From positions 32,934,927 through 32,998,926 of the forward strand of contig CM055109.1 of the NCBI GenBank assembly GCA_029204225.1: DNA of 64,000 nucleotides, written 5' to 3'. Origin of the DNA: Diphasiastrum complanatum. Its lineage: Eukaryota; Streptophyta; Lycopodiopsida; Lycopodiales; Lycopodiaceae. Below the pieces are notes generated by a model, which did not search any database, was not told the origin of the DNA, and worked only from the letters and a program-made list of their open reading frames with translations. The position numbers were made by a program, and so were the translations under genes. Every line of letters starts with the position of its first letter. The stretch's first letter is position 1. Of this stretch, positions 11,740-23,941 are shown piece after piece.

Positions 11740-12430
11740 ATGGTCGATCTAGGCGATCTTCATTATATTCTGGGCATAGAGGTAATTAGAGGGTCTTATT
11801 TTATCTTTATAAGTCAAACAAAAGATGCAAGATTGCAAGTATGTAGAAACTCCTATGGAGCAAGATGTAAAAGTGTCTAATAAAGATGATGAAAGATCCT
11901 TCATAGACATCACTTTATATAGACAAATTATAGGCTCCTTAATGTGGATTACTATTACTATGCCTAATATTAGTCTTAGCGTGTATAGATTAAGTCAATT
12001 TATGCAATATACATTGAACATTCATTGGAAGAAAGCTAAAAGGATCTTGAGGTATCTCTCGGGTACACTAGATCTTGGTATACTTTATAGAGGAGATGTA
12101 ATTGGCTTGCATGCCTATAGTGATTCAAATTTTGCAGGTGACAAGAGAGATAGAAGACCAACAAGTGCATATACAACTTTGATAGGTGATGGAGTAGTCT
12201 CCTGGCTATAAAAAAAGCAAGAAACAATCTCACTCTCTTCAACCGAGGCCGAGTAAAAGGCACTTACTACAACAACTAAGGAGACACTTTGGATCAAGAG
12301 ACTACGAGTGGAGCTAAAAAGTATGGATCCAAAGGATGTACCTATCATCCATAATGACAACATCTCAGCCCAAAATCTTGCATCAAATTCAATTTTTCAT
12401 GCCAAGGTCCAAACACATAGAGATTTGTCA
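11740..12430 (+). pseudogene. Copia RT end and RNase H fragment
   Basis: It starts MVDLGDLHYILGIEVI and FISQTK (RT thumb). CKYVETPMEQDVKVSNKDD and SFIDITLYRQIIGSLMW follow. RNase H has KRILRYLSGTLDLGILY, the catalytic Asp in AYSDSNFAGDKRDRRPTSAY, then SLSSTEAE (with a stop right after) and IIHNDNISAQNLASNSIFHA. Stops at about 12209 and 12253 break the frame. The 5' parts of the element are missing. Downstream lies the conserved tail ORF. Confidence 0.88.
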
Positions 12431-12499
12431 CCTAGTGACACCAAGATGCTTGACTAGCAATCTTTATGATACCCTTAAAGTCAACATTATAAACTAACT

Positions 12500-13290
12500 A
12501 TTTTACACATGTGGGAACATGCAAGTCTTTATGGCTCCTTTTTTGTGGTAAAGATCAGAGGCAAGTTTCAGATGGTATTCACTTCAACATATTCTCTCAT
12601 GCTTCTCTTTCATTACTTGACGTACCATCTTATTTTTATGAGGTTTCTACATCTCATAGCTGGAGTGAGGTAATGATTGTCTTGTATCATGCCTCTAGTA
12701 TGGACATATTACATGTCATTCATGGCTTGGACATGTTTTCAAATTACTTAGAATCAAGTGGTTGATTCATCAAATGTATGCTCTTGGATCTAGTAAGAGC
12801 AAAAATGAGTTTGATACTCATAGTTTGAAAAATCATGTTTTTACATGGTTTGAGGCAATTTGTAAACTTCTTTTGAGATTAAGTGAAGCATCCAAAGAGG
12901 ACACTTACATCCTTGAGCAAGTGTTTAGCCTCAAGAAGATCAAGGTTTCATTTGATTTCAAGATTAGATCCATGATGGATAAAGTTCATAGTATGTGGAC
13001 TAGTCAAGCTAGTTTGCTTAATCTTGATAATCAACACTTTTGCTCATCTTATGATCTTGATCTCTATGATCTTTGTGATCTTTATGACACATGGAAGCCT
13101 CTAATTCTTATCATGGTGCAGCCATCTTCATGAAAATGGTACTTTCAAATCAAAGATCATCATCAAGCATGGAGGAAGCACATGGATATAGTGGCAAATT
13201 GGTGGAATGCTCTTCAAAGATGTTGGCAAATGATTTCTACCAAAGAAATCTTATCATGGATTTGGTGAGGGTGCTGCTATGAGTGGATCC
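12500..13290 (+). pseudogene. Conserved copia tail ORF of unknown function, copy A
   Basis: Broken by a stop and shift near 12762. Part one reads SLWLLFCGKDQRQVSDGIHF and SHASLSLLDVPSYFYEV. Part two reads YALGSSKSKNEFDTHSLKNH, CKLLLRLSEASKEDTYILEQ and VSFDFKIRSMMDKVHSMWTS. The tail gives YQRNLIMDLVRVLL. The same order appears at 41370-42108. I recognise no known domain. It sits between RNase H and a polypurine tract, the place where some plant copia lineages carry an extra 3' ORF. Confidence 0.7.
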
Positions 13291-13375
13291 CTTGGCTGAT
13301 CTTTACTTCATATGCATACCAAAGGATCCACTCAAAAAGTTTCACAAACTCCTTGCTTTTACCAAGCTATTTTTT

Positions 13376-13505
13376 GAGGAGGAGTGTAAAAAATTGGCAA
13401 AAATCTAGCTTGGCAATTTTATGTTTTATGTTTGTGAGTACATGATTTGAGTTTCATATGCCTTGATCTTGGCCTCTTACAAGGTTGAATGTAGATCTTC
13501 ATAAA
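13376..13505 (+). repeat. Polypurine tract and first about 120 bp of a copia LTR
   Basis: GAGGAGGAG (13376-13384) is followed by TGTAAAAAATTGGC and AAAATCTAGCTTGG, the start of the family-1 LTR at 37993. The match fades after about 100 bp. At about 13505-13513 the sequence switches to the minus-strand copia copy, so two opposite elements meet here. Confidence 0.7.
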
Positions 13506-13512
13506 ATATGAC

Positions 13513-14136
13513 TTATTTACTCTCAATCAATTTTGAAATAGAGAGTATAAAGGCTTTATAGGCCTCCTTGGTGGATAAGCGTCCAACCATGATCCATGAG
13601 CTTGGATCATCCTTCCTCCTTGTTTTCAAGGGAATATGTGCAAAGCAAAAACCTCCAAAGACACTAAGGTAATCAACCTTAGAATTCTTGAATAATACTT
13701 CATATGGTGTATTTCCTCCAAGAGCTCCATCACTCCTCAAAGATTTATTCTTCAATGAGAATTCTCTCTCAACATATGCTTTGAATAATAGGAAATAATC
13801 ATGCATCATAAATCTTGAAGAGAGAAGATATAAACATGTGCATCTTGTGTGATCATCCTCCTTTGAAAGCTTGGATATATTAGCAACATGAAGAGATATT
13901 GCACTCTCTCTTGGATCCAATTTGTAGATGCCTTCATATCTTGATCCATGAGAATGGATCTCACTATCCTTCTTGATCACACAATTTTCAATATGGAAAT
14001 TGACATCACAGCCACCATCAAGTAGTTGGCCAACACGTAAAAGATTATTTGTCAGAACAAAAAGAACCTTGTGAAGAGATAGAACTTTTGATGATGAAAG
14101 TTTCAAGGGAATAGTCCCTACTCCTTGGAGCCACAC
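13513..14136 (-). pseudogene. Copia protease end, gag-pre-integrase and integrase remnant (copy B)
   Basis: It reads QGVGTIPLKLSSSKVLSLHK and GQLLDGGCDVNFHIENCV, the segment after the copia protease. FKAYVEREFSLKNKSLRSDG then jumps directly to NTPYEVLFKNSKVDYL. In active copia elements about 70-80 residues with the catalytic Glu lie between. The upstream catalytic Asp region is also lost. SSWIMVG and AFILSISKLIESK end the match at the junction. Confidence 0.8.
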
Positions 14137-15104
14137 ATATGTGAAGATGCTCCACTATCAATATACCATGAGTCATCCTTGTTGAAGGTGGAAGAGGAGA
14201 AGCTTGATGCCATAAGAGAGCCTTCTCCATCACTTGCAATATAGTCTTCTTTCTCATTGGTGATGTTGGCTTGATTGAGTTGATTCTTCTTCTTGAAGCA
14301 ATTGGTGGCATAATGGCCTTTCTTGCCACAATAAAAGCACTTGATCTTCTTCTTCTTGAGATTTGAAGTAGAAGCATGAGAGGTATCCTCCTCCTCCTCT
14401 CCATCTTGGTCTTTAGCTTTGTCATTAGAGAAGTGATGGTGTTGCTTCTTACTCCTCTCTTTGTGCTTGGCAAATAGAACTTTGCCATCATCATGATTGA
14501 GTGATAGCTTGTCCATCCTCAAGAGTTTGTACTCTTGTCTTGATTCTTCAGAAATAAGCACACTTTGAAGGGCCTCCAAAATTGGTAGCTCCTCCTTAAT
14601 GGCATAGGATTGGACAAGGTTGTCATATTCATCTCTCAAGCCATTGAGAATGACTTGGACTAGCTCACTTTGATTGATTGAGTCACCAATACATGCAAGC
14701 TCCCTATGAATATCCTTGACTCTCAAAACATAATTAGATGCACTCTCATCACTCTTTTGACTACTTTGGAATATTTGATTTCTAAGAGTGAGGAGCCTAG
14801 AGGTGTTCTTAGCCTCATAGATGGACTTGAGACAATCCCAAGCTTCCTTGGATGTAGAACAATCACCAATCTCCCTCAATATCTCATTAGAGACATTCAT
14901 CTTAATGTAGTGGAGAGCCATCCTAGCTCTCTTTTTGTATTTTTGAACCTCTTGAAGAACTTGTGGTTCTTCTTCAAGGCCAAGAACTATGTCCATCACG
15001 TCTTGAAGGATCAAGATGGACTCCATCCTCATTTTCCAAATTGAATAATTTGAAGTGGTCAATCTTTCACTTGGTTCCAACAAGGATGAACCCATTGAAG
15101 TCAT
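14118..15104 (-). CDS. Copia Gag and start of aspartic protease (copy B)
   Basis: A 328-residue frame starting MTSMGSSLLEPSERLTTSNY. Residues 1-200 are the Gag core (DUF4219 then UBN2-like, with KYKKRARMALHYIKMNVS and DIHRELACIGDSINQSELV). A Lys/Asp/Glu-rich linker follows, then the zinc knuckle CFYCGKKGHYATNC and the protease motif WYIDSGASSHM, where the frame ends. The start ATG follows the leader as in the complete copy. About 90 bp (the first part of the protease body) are missing at the end compared with 37993-43797, and the rest continues in another frame. Confidence 0.85.
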   Translation of the reverse strand: MTSMGSSLLEPSERLTTSNYSIWKMRMESILILQDVMDIVLGLEEEPQVLQEVQKYKKRARMALHYIKMNVSNEILREIGDCSTSKEAWDCLKSIYEAKNTSRLLTLRNQIFQSSQKSDESASNYVLRVKDIHRELACIGDSINQSELVQVILNGLRDEYDNLVQSYAIKEELPILEALQSVLISEESRQEYKLLRMDKLSLNHDDGKVLFAKHKERSKKQHHHFSNDKAKDQDGEEEEDTSHASTSNLKKKKIKCFYCGKKGHYATNCFKKKNQLNQANITNEKEDYIASDGEGSLMASSFSSSTFNKDDSWYIDSGASSHMCGSKE

Positions 15105-15846
15105 GTAAAGTGGAGATAAATAAAAGTGATGAACAAAAAATGTTGCTTCTCTCTCACTATAGGATCCAATAATGGTGTGCTACCATCTCCTATGCAAGAT
15201 CTTGCAACAAACTGTGAGATGATTCTCACTAGCTATCTCAATCTCTCCAAAACTAGATCTACTTCACATCAAATGGAGTATGGGCAAAGTTAGGATCAAA
15301 CACTCTTAGCACGTGTGAAATACACTAAGAAACCAAATTTGACTCAAATACAATGATATTGCATGAAACAAAATGGCTAAGATCTCAAAACAGTGCCTAG
15401 ATCACATATAGATGAGATTGGTAAGCATTCAACTGTGATTTTGGATCAAACAAGCAATCTTTTGACCAAACCAAATGTGTCCACCCAGGTCTAGGTGCCC
15501 TACCTAACCCTCTTCAAAAGCTTATAACTTTTGATTGGCTCAACCAAATGGAATGAAACTGATTGCATCAGAAACTAGACAAAAATAGCTTCAAAACAAG
15601 CTATCAAGCAAGATAAATGTATCAAACATGAGAGAGAACTTCCAAACTGAAATTGGATGTTCCTCACACATGTCTGAGCACCTGATTCCGTACAGTACCA
15701 GGTCAGACCCAATCAATGTCCTTTTGATCTCTTTTGATCCAAGATTGAACAAGATAGCTAGGAAAATGGGCCTTGACAACTTCTAGCTCAAGATTGATGA
15801 AAATTTTTTCACTTAGATGGATCAAAATGCATGGTAACCTTAGGTA

Positions 15847-15859
15847 GGCTCTGATACCA
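15847..15859 (-). other. tRNA-Met primer-binding site
   Basis: The minus strand reads TGGTATCAGAGCC directly next to the LTR end. This is the usual initiator tRNA-Met site of plant copia elements. Confidence 0.9.
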
Positions 15860-16678
15860 TGTTGAATTTCACACGTGTGGATTGTCCACTACATGTACTT
15901 GTGATCTCCTAAGGTGTGTAGATGCACCAAGATCAAGACTAGATTGAGATTCAAGATCTATCTTTGATTCTATGGCAAAAACACACTACTACATGCATTC
16001 AAACACTTCCAACTCTCACTCACACATGTGGGAAGTGTTCCAAAAGTATTCTAAGTAAAAACAAGCTGCTCTCCTCGGGTAGAGAGAGAAAAACCATCAT
16101 GAGCTCTCGGGTAGAGAGAGAAAGCTAGAAATTCAATGACACTCAAAATCCACTCAATCTCAAAATCAATTAGATCCAAAAGGAGGAGTACAATGATACT
16201 AATAGATTCATGAGCTACCACTATGCTTAACTATGATTGGATCACACTTTGCCACCTCTTAATCCTATTGGACCATTGATCCATGCACCTCTAAATTCTA
16301 TTGACTATATTCAAGCACACCTCAATTTTCTATTGGACCTCACAAGGTTCCACCTCTAAATCCTATTGGACCTCTTAAGCTTCATCAAACAAAAGCATGA
16401 CACTTGTCTACACTCTAATTGGCACAAGTTTGGCTCTATTTTGGCTCAATAGTGGCATTACAAGTGGAAATGGATAATTTGCCATCTATGCCAAATTTGA
16501 CCCTATCAACGTCCTACACCTAAATGCTTGACTATGAAATTCTATGAGACCTCTATATCAAACATTTTGATTTACTTTACAATTCTCCACACGTGGGAAC
16601 ATCCTCCACACATGTGAGATTCACTTACAAACTTCTATCATAAAAAATACCAAGCTAGATTTTTGCCAATTTCTCACA
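15860..16678 (-). repeat. Copia family 1 LTR (copy B)
   Basis: It runs TGTTGAATTTCACACGTG to TTTCTCACA on the plus strand, about 819 bp. It matches the 37993-38817 LTR in reverse orientation over its length, including two TCTCTCTACCCGAGAG-type words and several CACACGTGTG or CACATGTG palindromes. Confidence 0.88.
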
Positions 16679-18800
16679 GACTAAACCCTTTGAAGCCTTT
16701 ATTCATAAACCAACAAGGTACAATAAAGCTAAAAAGTAAAATACAGTACAGTAAAACACCATATAGCATAACCACTCAAAACGTCCAGTTGATACCTGCC
16801 ACCATCCCACAACACAAAACTGCATGAGTTAGTACAGTGGGAAAGACAGGTGTCATAGCTGAGCGTTAATTGTTATCTATGTCCAAAAGAAGTTATACGG
16901 CTCATAAGCATAAATAGCATTTTAAAACATAGTCCAGTCTTTCCAAACACAAAGATGATTTTATAGTGATAGGCCAAGCCCCTCCATTACCGTATCAGGG
17001 CGAGTGCCATGCTCATCAGTTTTTGGGCATTGGTCCGTATCAATTATTTTGTTTATAGCAAAAGTATGAAAAGTTTTCACCGTACACATTACTTATCGCT
17101 AAAAGAAATGGTGTGAACACGTGTGCTAGTGTCAGAGCAAATCCATGCTATTCTAACCTGTGTGACTTAAGAAACATCACGCACTAATGTCCATACTTTG
17201 AGCATATCCATGCTTTCCAATTGTATCTCACCATAGTATGATATAACAACCGAATGAGTAGTAAATTAGCATACGCCATGGTTGAATAGTGAGTAACAGG
17301 TTGCGTAACTCCATATCCATCCCATGGTTTTTCTTGAACCCTTGTATCAGATAGGCTTCATTTTATTGATGAGGTTCTCATGGTTTTTAATAAGGTATTA
17401 GGGCAGATCTGTGCCATTCTATTCCTTCTGTAAAAACTGCTTTGGGACATTTGTTCACCCAACACTAATATCAAATAAGCGATAACTAGTTATTAATGTT
17501 GTAGATTTTTTGATTTAGTCAAATAGTCACTAATTGACTTAGAGTCATACATTCCAAGAGAAAACAATTTACTTCTTTGACGCACCTTTAAAAATATAAG
17601 TTGTTTTAATTAGATTTTAGAGAGTCTCTCAAGCTTTTGTTGGAGTGGTGGCCCAAACATAAATGAGAAATTATATTGCATCTTTCATAGACAAGTTAAT
17701 ACTTATTTGAGCCGTCTTGGCTTGTTTCTCAAAAAATTTCAAAGCTTTTCTGTTTGTAGTTGCGTCCTCTCTTATGCAAGATCCGATAGAATCTTCTATA
17801 ATTTCGCCCAATCTTTATTTCTAGATGGCATAATTAGTACCATCTAACTTATTGCAACAATATCTATTGGAGTAATAGCCATGATATGGAGTACGGAATG
17901 AACTTGACCTAGAAACAAAAAGAGCTTATTGAGCACATGACATAGAACTATACTAAAAATGAAATGAAAGCCAAAAAACAATGAAATGTCTCACAATAGA
18001 TAACTTCCAATGACGGTAATCATTAGCTTAAAAAATACTGTACAATTAACATGCAAATATCAACAACCTTTGGTAATCAAAGTATATGATAATAGTAAGT
18101 AATAGCTCTAAGATTGAGTGGAACGTATAGATATATGTGTCTTACATTTCATAAATCGAGGCATTTGTATAAACACATTTCATGCTCTCTACATGCTCAA
18201 CCTAGGCTCTCATTTTATTTTTTCATTGTAATGCAACTGCCAAGCTTTGTGTGCAAAACCACTGAGTAAACCATCAATGTCAAGGACAGTGGGACGAGTT
18301 GGGTAAGAGAAAATTTTAGGCCATGCATTTATAGACTCGAATTTTGCATACTACTCTAGTGACATGTTTTGAACTCTATGCTTTTAGGCTACGTTTGACC
18401 TAACATTGCGAATGTGTGTAAACTATGCTCATGGATAATAGATAATTAACAAAAACAAGGCGATCCATACATTAGCATAAGTTTTGCTTTATGTAGAGCA
18501 TTTAAATCGCTTCAAAAAAAAAACACTAAAAGATTGCGTTTTAGAAGAATTAAAATGCTCACCTCACAGCTCACCGAGAAATGACATCTCAACTTTTAAC
18601 AAATCATCACAATAGCTTACCACTACCGTGAAAAAGCTAAAACAAATATATATGAAATTAGCTATTAAAGCCACATAACAACTAAAAGGAATAGATACTT
18701 AGGTTTTGTTTATTTCTTATGTGCCTTTCAAAATCAAACATAAAGTCCAAAGAGTCCAGTCTCACCGAACCTCGCCACAGAGCCTCGGTCAACCCCGTAA
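16679..18800. other. Intergenic, no gene seen
   Basis: AT-rich DNA with frequent stops in all frames and no match I recognise. It separates the retroelement block from the gene island. Confidence 0.6.
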
Positions 18801-18814
18801 TACAAAGTCATCAC

Positions 18815-18950
18815 CCGAACCTACTTCTAATACCCATTATCCTGTCTTGTTTTCTCGACTCTCCGAACCTACCTCTAATACCCGTCGCCATGCCATGCCC
18901 TCTACCCGAACCTACCTCTAGTACCCCTGACCATGCCATGCCCTGTCTTT
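18815..18950 (+). repeat. Three degenerate tandem units, about 45 bp each
   Basis: Units start CCGAACCTACYTCTARTACCC at 18815, 18863 and 18906, and two also share CCATGCCATGCCCT. The area to about 19130 has more CpG and C than its surroundings and lies upstream of the SOG1-like gene. It could belong to that gene's promoter or first untranslated exon. This is inference from position and composition only. Confidence 0.45.
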
Positions 18951-20839
18951 GCTGCTTTCTCTCGTTTACTCTTTCATCATTTGTGTTCGAACTTGGGAAA
19001 CAAAATTGCTGTCAGGCGAGCGAGGGAGGAAGTCTACGCTGTTATCACTGCTGAAGCTTGGCTAAAGGCTGTATCGGTTGGATTGTGTGTGATGCTGCTT
19101 GTGGCTTCATCATCTGTATGAAGAGAGGTACAATGCTTGGCTTCCCATTGTTGAAACGGTCGTGGTCTTAAAGGTTTTGTGGCAGTCGGAATACCTACAC
19201 AGGAGGCGATCATTTGCTTTTGATGCCGCTATTTATAGTAGTATGATTCAATATAGACGGGGCTGCTATTTACCCTGAGTTTAAACTGTGTTAGGTCTTC
19301 ACTATGCGAATCCCATGGCTATTTTCTGTTCTCTATCATAGAAATACATAGCTAGAAAAGCATAGAAGACGTATTGATGGTCTAATGGCAATCTGAACCT
19401 ATTGTCAGTTTTGCATAGACAGGAATACAAGAGGACATACAAGAGAATAAAAAAGGAGTACAAACTGGCTACTCTAAATATCTTAGAGCAAGTATGATGA
19501 TCTATTGCTAATGTACTTCAATTGATCGTCTCAGTGAAGAAGTTTTCTAATTTGTTGTTTTCAAGTGCTGAAGCCAGAATTTCTTTGGCTTTCTTTGGTA
19601 ACTTGAATAGCTTGTTTGCCTTGTGTTAGCAAAATGCCTTTGAACATGAAGTTTCTGGCACCTGTACAAAAGGGCATCTAGTTAGGCTTCAAGCTTTTTT
19701 GAACTTTTGTAGCCAAGAGCAAGCACCACTTTTCATACATCTATGTGTTATTCTAGACTTTTTATTGATGAGAATATTTTTACATCTGATTTGTTGTTGA
19801 TTGATTAGTGCCAACTCTCGATCTACTTTGCTTAACTTGCATGATATTCTAGTTTGTCTAGTTTGCACTTTACATGACAGTTTAGTCCATTGAATGTGGA
19901 AAATATAAGACTAGGTATGACAAACATGATAAAGGTAGTTTCTCAATTGTAAGTAATTTGAAAGAGATTGATGGCTGTATCTACAATGCACATGGTCACA
20001 CAACCACTGCAATGAGAGCATTGATGTAAAGTGCATTGCAACTTTTTTAAGAAGGTAGATTAGTTTGGCCTTTCTTTACCAACATTTTGTTGCTGATACC
20101 CTCAGTGGTATATTGTTTTGAATAATGTATTTAAAGTTAGTTAAATCTAGGCTTTTCTACAAATAGTTTGATGTTTCAATCCATGTATATGGGAAGTTAG
20201 GAATCAATGAAAGACCACCATTTCCACATACCTTAGTTGCACTATTATCTTGTGTAAGATTCTTGGAAATTGGAGTGTGCCAAAACTTGATGTTTGATCT
20301 TTTTGATGTGCTTGATGCTTGAGCCTAGTGTAGCTTATAATCTCAATACTTGTATATGAGATGAAGTAGTGTTAGCACATAAGTGATTATCTCTTGGACA
20401 AGAGAGTTGAGCTTGTACTGATAGATGAGAGATTGTGAGCTATGCATACTTTGAGCCTAAGATTATAAGTTGGGTTCATTTTGTCTAAGCATTATGGGCC
20501 ATACTGCTAAGCGGCAAGGTGCAAGAGCCATGCTGTTCCTAACCTGTTTTGGTAGTTAATTGGAGGGTTTTTTTAAGGTCCCTCGCACACTATAAGTTAG
20601 ATAATTTGATGGCATTGCACAATTTATTGGTGTCCTTTACGCTCTTTGTAGGAGACTCCTACAAGCGTTTCTTTGTAGGGTGATATAATTTGTGTATATG
20701 TTATTGTCAACTGTACGATGATCTCAGTATGAAATTGATATATGTTGTTCATTAATGTCCACTATCATTCATTTGATGTGTTGCTCTAAATTGGGTGGAG
20801 GAGGATTTGCAATCTACTTCATGTTGACTAATTGTAAAT

Positions 20840-21282
20840 CATAGTTACTAGGGAACACGTTCCCACCCCCTAGGAATGCGTTCCCCACGTTCCCGCCTAC
20901 CAAGCATTCCCGGGAATGGGTTCCCATGTGGGAACGTTCCCGTAGCAGTGGGAATGCGTTCTCAAGCACGTTCCCATGGGTGGGAACGTGTTTCTAAGTA
21001 GCAAAAGCAAAATCTTCTAATGAAAGCTTCTTTTTTTGAAGCTTCTCATTTTTTTGCTGACTGTTACCCATAGAAGGGTTCATATGCCTATATAAAAACC
21101 CATCAAAAGTATCAAGATACTCGTTTTTGAGAAATAAGGCCGGTTCCATTCCTACACTTTGCCGGTTTTCCTGAGCACTGTTTCAAACTTATATTTAATG
21201 ACCCGACGTTCCCAAGTTCTCGAAAATGTTTCCGTCTCCAGGGGTCACGTTCCCATTTCGTTCCCATTCCTTGGCAACTATG
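20840..21282. mobile_element. hAT-type MITE, 443 bp
   Basis: Terminal inverted repeats begin CATAGTTACTAGGGAA (left) and CATAGTTGCCAAGGAA (right, reverse complement). Flanking 8-bp sequences TTGTAAAT (20832-20839) and CTGTAAAT (21283-21290) match at 7 of 8 bases, the duplication length of hAT transposons. The inside is built of repeated GGGAACG / CGTTCCC words near both ends. No transposase frame. Confidence 0.8.
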
Positions 21283-22473
21283 CTGTAAATTAGGTTGGAA
21301 TTGTATATGATTGTTACTTTGTCGTCTATTCTTTTTTATGAGATTTGATAATTTGTCTTTAGCTTGAGACACACTTTCCTGGTGAAAAGGGGATGGACGC
21401 TAGTTTTGATAGCACTTACAACTTTTGTCTAGGTGCTTGATTTTATTTTTCTTTGGCTTTTGTTTTAGGGAGAAAACTTTGATCCTTATTTTTGGCTCTA
21501 GTTTTCTTTCAATGCTCAGGTTTCCATTTTGCGTATATTTTTGAATGCTTGCTATCAAAGCTCAAGAATGTAAATTTTTTCCCGATTAGGTGAGATTTTG
21601 AATATAGGGTAAAGAAAGTTGAGAGATGTGAAGAATTAGCAGCAAGGTGGTAATTTCCTGATCTGTATTGTGGGGATGTGAATGTATGCTAACTTTTTTA
21701 TTTTGTGGTTTTTAATGCTGCAATTTATGCAAGTACCATTCTCTAGTTGGATAGGTACCTATCTTTTAAAAGTTTCAGCTTGCAAGCTACAATGAGGATG
21801 CAGAATTTACCTGATTAAAAAAACTTGCTATGATGCTCTTGCTCTACAAGTGTAACTCTGACTACGGCGAATGCTGGAAACATGATAGTACATTTACATT
21901 TGTATACGTGTGGATGCTAATTGGTTTGCTGTATGCATGTGATTCAATTGCTGATGGATATGATAACATTGTTAGGGGTGTGGGTTATGTCACTACTGCT
22001 GCTAATGTTGGAGTTTGTTTTTAAACTTTTTCAATTTTGGCTGCATTCATGAAGTTAAATTCACGTAAGCAGTCCAATCTTTAATCAAGAGAGTGAGAGT
22101 ACCTTTACCTTTTCAATCAAACTTGGATTGTCACTGGCTCGGTGGAATGTTTGTCCTCTTTCCAAGATGAGAATACCTGACACCATTATTATAAATTAGC
22201 ACTGCATAAGAACATACAGAAGAAGCAAACCAGGTGAAAACTGTGAAACGTTATATTTTGGGGTCAGCAAACAATTGCTTTGGTCGAGGTACTATTAACT
22301 CACGTCAGAACACTATCTATTGTAAATGTTGCCCTTGGAAGTGTTAGCTTTAAAGTGTATGTGTCCAGACCCAAACCGTTGTTTTCCTTATGATCTAGTT
22401 TAGAAGATGCTGTTCAGCTTTTAATATTTATTTTTTGAAGCTTATCTAGCTAGGTCTCTTTCTGTGTGGCAGG

Positions 22474-23640
22474 ATGACATGGCTCCTTGACAGCAGGAAG
22501 CTTGCTAAAAAGGTGAAAAATGCAACTACTGGAAGCAGCTTCTCTGCCCCTGCCAATGAACAATCTCAGAAGAACACCATTTGCAGTGAATGTCCTACAT
22601 GTGGCCAGTCAACTGAGCAAACTGCAGTAAGCTCACTCTTTGTTTGGAATCAGGATCAGTTCATTGCAAATTCTGCTATTTTTTCTTTATCACCTTTTTC
22701 TGCTGTATGGTTTTCAACAACGTGTTCATGACTGAGTTTGTTTGGCCAAAATATTTAATTGTGCTTTGTTCTGAGTAATTTTTTGTATACACTAACGATT
22801 CTTTCTTCTCAAAGAGATGAATCAGAAGCATTTGCAAAGGACATGTTTCTGGCTATTGTAACCAACTCAATTTTGGAGTTTTATTCGGTCTTTATGTGTC
22901 GGGACATGAGTGTATTGTTGTAGTGCCTTTTATTCTGATTTTTTTTAATAACTTACATAGCATATGCAAAAGGCTTTGTTTGATATATTCCTTGTTTATT
23001 GTCTACAAATGCTTCTACCTACGTTGTTGCTTTCTCAATCATATAACTTTGTAGGGACTTAAATCTGTGTGATTGCTAGAGCTATAATGAACATGACACA
23101 AATGTCTTTTGTTTTTATGATTAAATGCTCATAGTTTTGGTCCACATAGTATGCATTTGGAACTTTCATGTTCTTGTTTTGAAGGGAGCTTTTTCTGCAG
23201 ACACTTCAAGAATGGCCAGGTCTTCCTGCAGGGGTGAAATTTGACCCCAATGATAATGAGCTGTTGGATCATCTTTCGGCCAAAATTGGTTGTGGAAGCC
23301 TTAGGCCACACCCTCTCGTTGATGAATTTATTCCTACATTGGATGGCGAGGATGGAATTTGCTACACGCATCCGCAAAAACTTCCAGGTGCCACTCATTT
23401 GTGATGTTTACAGTATACATTTTCTTACTTTCTCCATTACCATCAGAAACGTTTTTACAGGTACCAGAGAAATAGGTGCCGTGGGTGCCGTGGAACTGAA
23501 GTTCCACGGCATCTACGGAACCCGTGTTGTACCAGGTGCCGTGGTACGGCACATGGAACTTTGATATATATATATCAGACATGAGGGTCCGGGCCAGACG
23601 CGGGCAACCTGTGTCCGCGTCCACGTCCACCATCCGCTTC

Positions 23641-23693
<53 letters not shown>

Positions 23694-23890
23694 TAGGTCC
23701 CGCGGGACCATATATGGTACCGCGGTACCATATCGGTCGGCAGTACCAAAAAAAAAAAAAATTCTTCTTTTTTTTGCGAAAATAACATGGGAATTTTTTT
23801 TTTTTTAATATTATGGTACCGCCCTGGTACTGCGGATCCCAGGGCGGTACCGTACCGGCGGTACCATACTAGCGGTACCACGGGGTACTA

Positions 23891-23941
<51 letters not shown>

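Larger units (their letters stand above)
13513..16678 (-). mobile_element. Copia family 1, copy B, 5' half
   Basis: Minus-strand order: LTR 15860-16678, tRNA-Met primer site 15847-15859, leader, gag-protease 15104-14118, integrase remnant to 13513. The 3' half is missing on this strand. Gag and the integrase remnant are closely similar to the complete element at 37993-43797, including the same loss of the integrase core. Confidence 0.85.

Noticed and set aside
12500-13290. Envelope-like protein
   Set aside because: Position would fit, but no signal peptide, clear membrane anchor or cysteine pattern supports it; left as unknown function.
14045-14494. 149-codon minus-strand frame overlapping copia gag
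   Set aside because: It is an out-of-phase shadow of the Gag-protease frame at 14118-15104.
18719-19121. Short proline-rich protein-coding frames upstream of the SOG1-like gene
   Set aside because: They overlap in several frames across a degenerate tandem repeat and match no family; more likely promoter or 5' UTR.
21112-21372. 86-codon minus-strand frame
   Set aside because: It mostly lies within the hAT MITE at 20840-21282 and its repeated words.
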